This document shows positions 5,358-6,227 of a stretch of 6,227 bases of DNA, piece by piece; within the stretch, counting starts at the first letter, position 1; every line of letters begins with the position of its first letter. Under the pieces are notes generated by a model. The model did not search any database and had not been told where the DNA came from. It saw only the letters and a list, made by a program, of their open reading frames with translations. Source of the stretch: Treponema sp. (GTDB lineage Bacteria; Spirochaetota; Spirochaetia; Treponematales; UBA12059). Location: positions 1-6,227 of the forward strand of contig JAAYUR010000539.1 of the NCBI GenBank assembly GCA_012517645.1. Direction: 5' to 3'. Position numbers and translations under genes: made by a program.

Positions 5358-5905
5358 AGATTCTCCGCCTGGCCGACCTCGTTCCATTCCGTCAGGGCCT
5401 CCGCGTGGGCGACGGTCAGGTATAGGGTCGAGTAGAGGTAGCGGGCGCCGTTGGACGCCCGGCTCTCCCGGATGTCCCCGCAGTCCCCGCGTTCCCGGAT
5501 CCGCGAGAGAATGTTCTCCACCTGTTCGGGGCTGAGCCCGAACGGCGAAGCCCGGAAGAAGTCCAGGGGGGTCGGCCGGGGATAGATCCGGGAGTCCTCC
5601 CGGACGGTCTCCAGGACGAGGCTCAAGAGATCCTTCTCCGCGAGGCGGAAGAGGTAGGCCGCGTAGGCCCGGGTCATGGCCAGTTCGCTGAAGAAATACG
5701 TCTCCACCCGCCCGTCCATCCTCTTCAGATCCTCGGCTCCGGATTCTTCGATCGCCCGCAGAGGATCCGGTGCCCGCGGGGAGTCCGCCGGCGACGCCTC
5801 GCGGAGGGAGGAGAGCAGGGTCAGGCGGCCTTCGGCGCTGTCCCGCCGGATCGTATCGACCGCGGACGCCCCGGGGCCGTCGGTGGTGGTTCCTGAGGTA
5901 TCCAT
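5354..5905 (-). CDS. Unrecognised protein coupled to FdhD, candidate formate dehydrogenase accessory factor
   Basis: I do not recognise a named family with confidence. The 183-residue protein has a low-complexity, Ser/Asp/Pro-rich N-terminus (about 1-55), then a predicted helical part (YFFSELAMTRAYAAYLFRLAE, from residue 70; DLLSLVLETVRED, 92-104). A proline-rich turn IYPRPTPLDFF (107-117) leads into SPFGLSPEQVENILSRIRER (120-139) and SNGARYLYSTLYL (151-163), a helix-then-strands pattern that could be a winged-helix fold. It ends with LTEWNEV (171-177). There is no signal peptide, membrane span or CxxC pair. The ATG at 5905 has AAGGA at 5911-5915. The 4-base overlap with fdhD and the tat genes behind it suggest a cytoplasmic role in formate dehydrogenase assembly or quality control, which is inference. 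It lacks clear TorD/NarJ motifs. Confidence 0.8.
   Translation of the reverse strand: MDTSGTTTDGPGASAVDTIRRDSAEGRLTLLSSLREASPADSPRAPDPLRAIEESGAEDLKRMDGRVETYFFSELAMTRAYAAYLFRLAEKDLLSLVLETVREDSRIYPRPTPLDFFRASPFGLSPEQVENILSRIRERGDCGDIRESRASNGARYLYSTLYLTVAHAEALTEWNEVGQAENL
5363..5366 (-). promoter_or_regulatory. Ribosome binding site deciding the fdhD start
   Basis: On the minus strand GGAG (5366 to 5363) stands five bases before GTG 5357, within the last codons of the upstream gene. The GTG overlaps that gene's TGA by three bases, a classical arrangement for translational coupling. Confidence 0.6.
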
Positions 5906-6103
5906 CGCTGTCCTTGATTAAACCATACAGGAAATGTCGATCTTCGTCGACCGGTCCCGCCCGGGAACCTGTGTCCGGAAAACCTTCCACGGTTCCCCGG
6001 GCAGTCTCGATCCCCGGCCGGATCACCGGTTCCGTCAGACGGGAAGCAGACCCTTCGACCCCGGCTCGTCGTTAGTGTTACGAAGCTTGTACCAAGGCAC
6101 GAT
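5906..6103. other. Divergent intergenic region with short inverted repeats
   Basis: No credible gene lies here; open frames crossing it are out-of-frame extensions of the neighbours. It should hold promoters for both the minus-strand block and the gene starting at 6104, but I see no convincing sigma-70 or sigma-54 sites. Short inverted repeats are present: GTCGA-N6-TCGAC (5936-5951), CCGGGAACC (5961-5969) facing GGTTCCCCGG (5991-6000), and GATCC-N6-GGATC around 6009-6024. A further CGGTTCC follows near 6030. These could be operators, but short GC-rich repeats are expected by chance in such DNA. Confidence 0.35.
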
Positions 6104-6227
6104 ATGCAATCCTCGCCTGATCAAGCACAGGCATACGTCGGAAGGTACTCCGGCCTGTTCTTCAGGGGCGTGGGATACTCCTTCATCCAGATCCTCCGTT
6201 GGGATTCCGAAAGCCGAGTCCGGCTCA
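6104..6227 (+). CDS. Start of an unrecognised gene, cut by the window edge
   Basis: An open frame begins at ATG 6104 with AAGG at 6094-6097, six bases upstream, and stays open for 41 codons to the end of the window. The visible protein starts MQSSPDQAQAYVGRYSG and continues LFFRGVGYSFIQILRWDSES; most codons after the tenth end in G or C as in the other genes, and the mix of aromatic and charged residues looks like real protein. It is transcribed away from the formate dehydrogenase maturation block. Too little is visible to name a function. Confidence 0.5.
   Translation, partial: MQSSPDQAQAYVGRYSGLFFRGVGYSFIQILRWDSESRVRL

Noticed and set aside
5354..5905. TorD/NarJ-family chaperone as identity of the 183-residue protein
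   Set aside because: Context and helical content fit, but none of the family's typical motifs is visible and the end looks more like helix plus strands.
5388..6026. N-terminal extension of the fdhD frame up to 6026
   Set aside because: It is Arg/Gly/Pro-rich, lies out of frame over the 183-residue gene, and FdhD homology only begins near 5330; GTG 5357 has the better ribosome site.

Overview
The window is GC-rich, tightly packed bacterial DNA whose codons mostly end in G or C. It holds two convergent gene blocks that both serve the maturation of molybdenum/tungsten (pterin) enzymes, most plausibly an exported formate dehydrogenase. The form of the MOSC protein (an IGKECH motif), the one-cysteine FdhD and the gene order suggest an anaerobe of the Desulfobacterota / former Deltaproteobacteria. 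This placement rests on family knowledge and is only moderately certain.

Plus-strand block (18-3322): moeA, moaA, moaC, a MOSC-domain gene and a mogA/moaB-type gene, all overlapping or almost touching and so probably one operon. Together they cover GTP to cyclic pyranopterin (MoaA, MoaC), adenylylation of molybdopterin (MogA type), and metal insertion (MoeA). The MOSC protein probably handles sulfur or cofactor. The sulfur-carrier and synthase genes (moaD, moaE, moeB) are not here. MoaA is unusually short in its middle but keeps both iron-sulfur motifs and the C-terminal Gly-Gly.

Centre (3323-3555): a non-coding junction between the convergent blocks, distinctly AT-richer than its surroundings and full of inverted repeats. 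Its ends form an imperfect terminal inverted repeat, and both halves share further inverted blocks. It looks like a small non-coding mobile element (MITE-like) or a dispersed intergenic repeat that now also supplies transcription terminators. The tatC stop codon lies inside its right end.

Minus-strand block (read from 5905 down to 3556): an unrecognised 183-residue protein, fdhD coupled to it by a 4-base overlap, a single tatA-type gene and tatC. FdhD delivers sulfur to the formate dehydrogenase cofactor, and Tat exports folded cofactor-loaded enzymes, so the block fits maturation and export of periplasmic molybdoenzymes. The unknown first protein is a candidate accessory factor.

Right end (5906-6227): a divergent intergenic region with short inverted repeats and no clear promoter, followed by the first 41 codons of an unrecognised plus-strand gene cut by the window edge.
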